The translations under genes were made by a program, and so were the position numbers. A stretch of DNA of 64,000 nt from Roseimaritima sediminicola (GTDB taxonomy: Bacteria > Planctomycetota > Planctomycetia > Pirellulales > Pirellulaceae). Of the stretch, positions 63,097 through 64,000 are shown piece after piece; within the stretch, counting starts at the first letter, position 1; each line of letters begins with the position of its first letter. The notes under the pieces are model-generated. The model was not told the origin of the DNA. It did no database searches and worked only from the letters and a program-made list of their open reading frames with translations. The stretch is from the NCBI RefSeq assembly GCF_009618275.1, contig NZ_WIAD01000001.1, forward strand, positions 124,001 through 188,000, in the 5' to 3' direction.

Positions 63097-64000
63097 CTAT
63101 TCTTCCACGACCGGTTTATAGGTCTTCTTGAACTCGGCGATCAGACCCTTGATCTTGGTCACGATCTCGTCGGTCAATTCACCCTTGTCGGCCAGCTCCG
63201 TCAGCAGCCCCGAATGCTTGTCATGGGCGAACTGCAGGAAGTCGGCTTCCCACTGCTGGACCGCCTTGACGGGAACGTCGTCGATGTAACCTTGCGTTCC
63301 AGCATACAGCACCAACACCTGCTCGGTAACGCTGAGCGGTTGGTACTGAGGCTGTTTGAGCAGTTCGACCATGCGGTAGCCGCGGTCGAGCTGCTTCTGG
63401 GTATCGGCGTCGAGGTCGGTCCCCAGCTGGGCAAAGGCTTCCAGAGCACGGAACGCGGCGAGGTCCAGTCGCAGACCGCCGGCCACCTTCTTCATGGCTT
63501 TGATCTGAGCCGCTCCACCGACGCGCGAGACCGAGATCCCGGCGTTCATCGCCGGACGCACGCCCGAGAAGAACAGGTCGGGTTGGAGGTAGATCTGGCC
63601 GTCGGTGATCGAGATCACGTTGGTGGGAATGTAGGCCGAGACTTCGCCTTCGAGCGTTTCGATGATCGGCAGGCTGGTCAGCGAGCCACCGCCGAGTTCA
63701 TCGGACAGCTTGGCCGAACGTTCCAGCAAACGGCTGTGGCAGTAGAACACGTCGCCGGGGAACGCTTCGCGGCCGGGCGGACGACGCATCAACAAACTCA
63801 TCTGACGATAAGCCGTCGCCTGCTTGGACAAGTCGTCGTAGACGATCAAGGCGTGCTGGCCGTTGAACATGAATTCTTCGGCCATCGCCGTACCCGCATA
63901 GGGAGCGATGTACTGCAGCGGGGCCGGAGCGCTGGCACCGGCGACGATCACCGTGGTGTAGTCCATCGCGCCGTGCTTTTGCAGGGCGTCGATGATCCCG
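63097..64000 (-). CDS. atpA: ATP synthase F1, alpha subunit, partial (N-terminus beyond right edge)
   Basis: The C-terminal 300 residues are visible. Motifs include [40 protein letters not shown] and [20 protein letters not shown], and the [20 protein letters not shown] part, all typical of AtpA. The P-loop lies beyond the edge. Confidence 0.95.
   Translation of the reverse strand, partial: GIIDALQKHGAMDYTTVIVAGASAPAPLQYIAPYAGTAMAEEFMFNGQHALIVYDDLSKQATAYRQMSLLMRRPPGREAFPGDVFYCHSRLLERSAKLSDELGGGSLTSLPIIETLEGEVSAYIPTNVISITDGQIYLQPDLFFSGVRPAMNAGISVSRVGGAAQIKAMKKVAGGLRLDLAAFRALEAFAQLGTDLDADTQKQLDRGYRMVELLKQPQYQPLSVTEQVLVLYAGTQGYIDDVPVKAVQQWEADFLQFAHDKHSGLLTELADKGELTDEIVTKIKGLIAEFKKTYKPVVEE

Overview
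The window looks like a chromosomal segment of a Planctomycetota bacterium of the Pirellulales type (Rhodopirellula/Roseimaritima-like), though the species cannot be named from sequence alone. The evidence is a GC-rich genome, two secreted proteins starting with a LEPR-XLL type motif (LEQRQLRAGD and LEERVLMSG), a DUF1080 protein, a DUF2293 protein, a decaheme cytochrome with a Cys-rich cytoplasmic head, and intergenic palindromic repeats. No transposase, phage gene, rRNA, tRNA or CRISPR array was seen.

Layout. 1-4809 (minus): an operon with overlapping start/stop codons, encoding a small membrane protein, a 762-aa membrane-anchored exported protein, an ABC ATPase and an ABC permease that runs off the left edge. 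4951-5418 (plus): MscL with a C-terminal zinc ribbon. 5419-5693: a block of short repeats. 5665-10326 (minus): an electron-transfer operon made of a cNMP-binding/four-[4Fe-4S] fusion, a putative diheme cytochrome b and a decaheme cytochrome c. 10423-11103 (plus): a DUF2293 protein. 11234-15938 (minus): a LEPR-XLL surface protein followed by a diguanylate cyclase. 16408-19133 (plus): a near-perfect sigma-54 promoter ahead of a sigma-70 family gene, then a TIGR01777 epimerase. 19402-38976 (plus): one giant gene (6524 aa) whose core is exactly fifteen 780-bp repeats. Its stop overlaps a small lipoprotein gene.

39948-49139 is a mixed region: small hypotheticals, a GNAT acetyltransferase, an LRR membrane protein, an alpha/beta hydrolase, a lipoprotein, a stand-alone receiver and a LOV-domain hybrid histidine kinase. 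49248-52817 (minus) is msrB-fusion, tdh, kbl (threonine to glycine). A 206-bp MITE-like element separates it from lysS. 54944-57726 (plus) is ispA-dxs for isoprenoid precursors, ended by a 320-bp MITE-like element. 58258-64000 (minus) is the F1 ATP synthase operon (atpA partial, a DUF4870 gene, atpG, atpD, atpC) followed by ribE and rsmA.

The most unusual part is 11-39 kb. Two secreted proteins share both an N-terminal LEPR-XLL motif and a C-terminal membrane anchor. They flank a sigma-54-driven sigma factor, and one of them sits directly upstream of a c-di-GMP synthase. A second theme is short intergenic repeats whose first bases are the stop codon of the upstream gene, seen at five genes.
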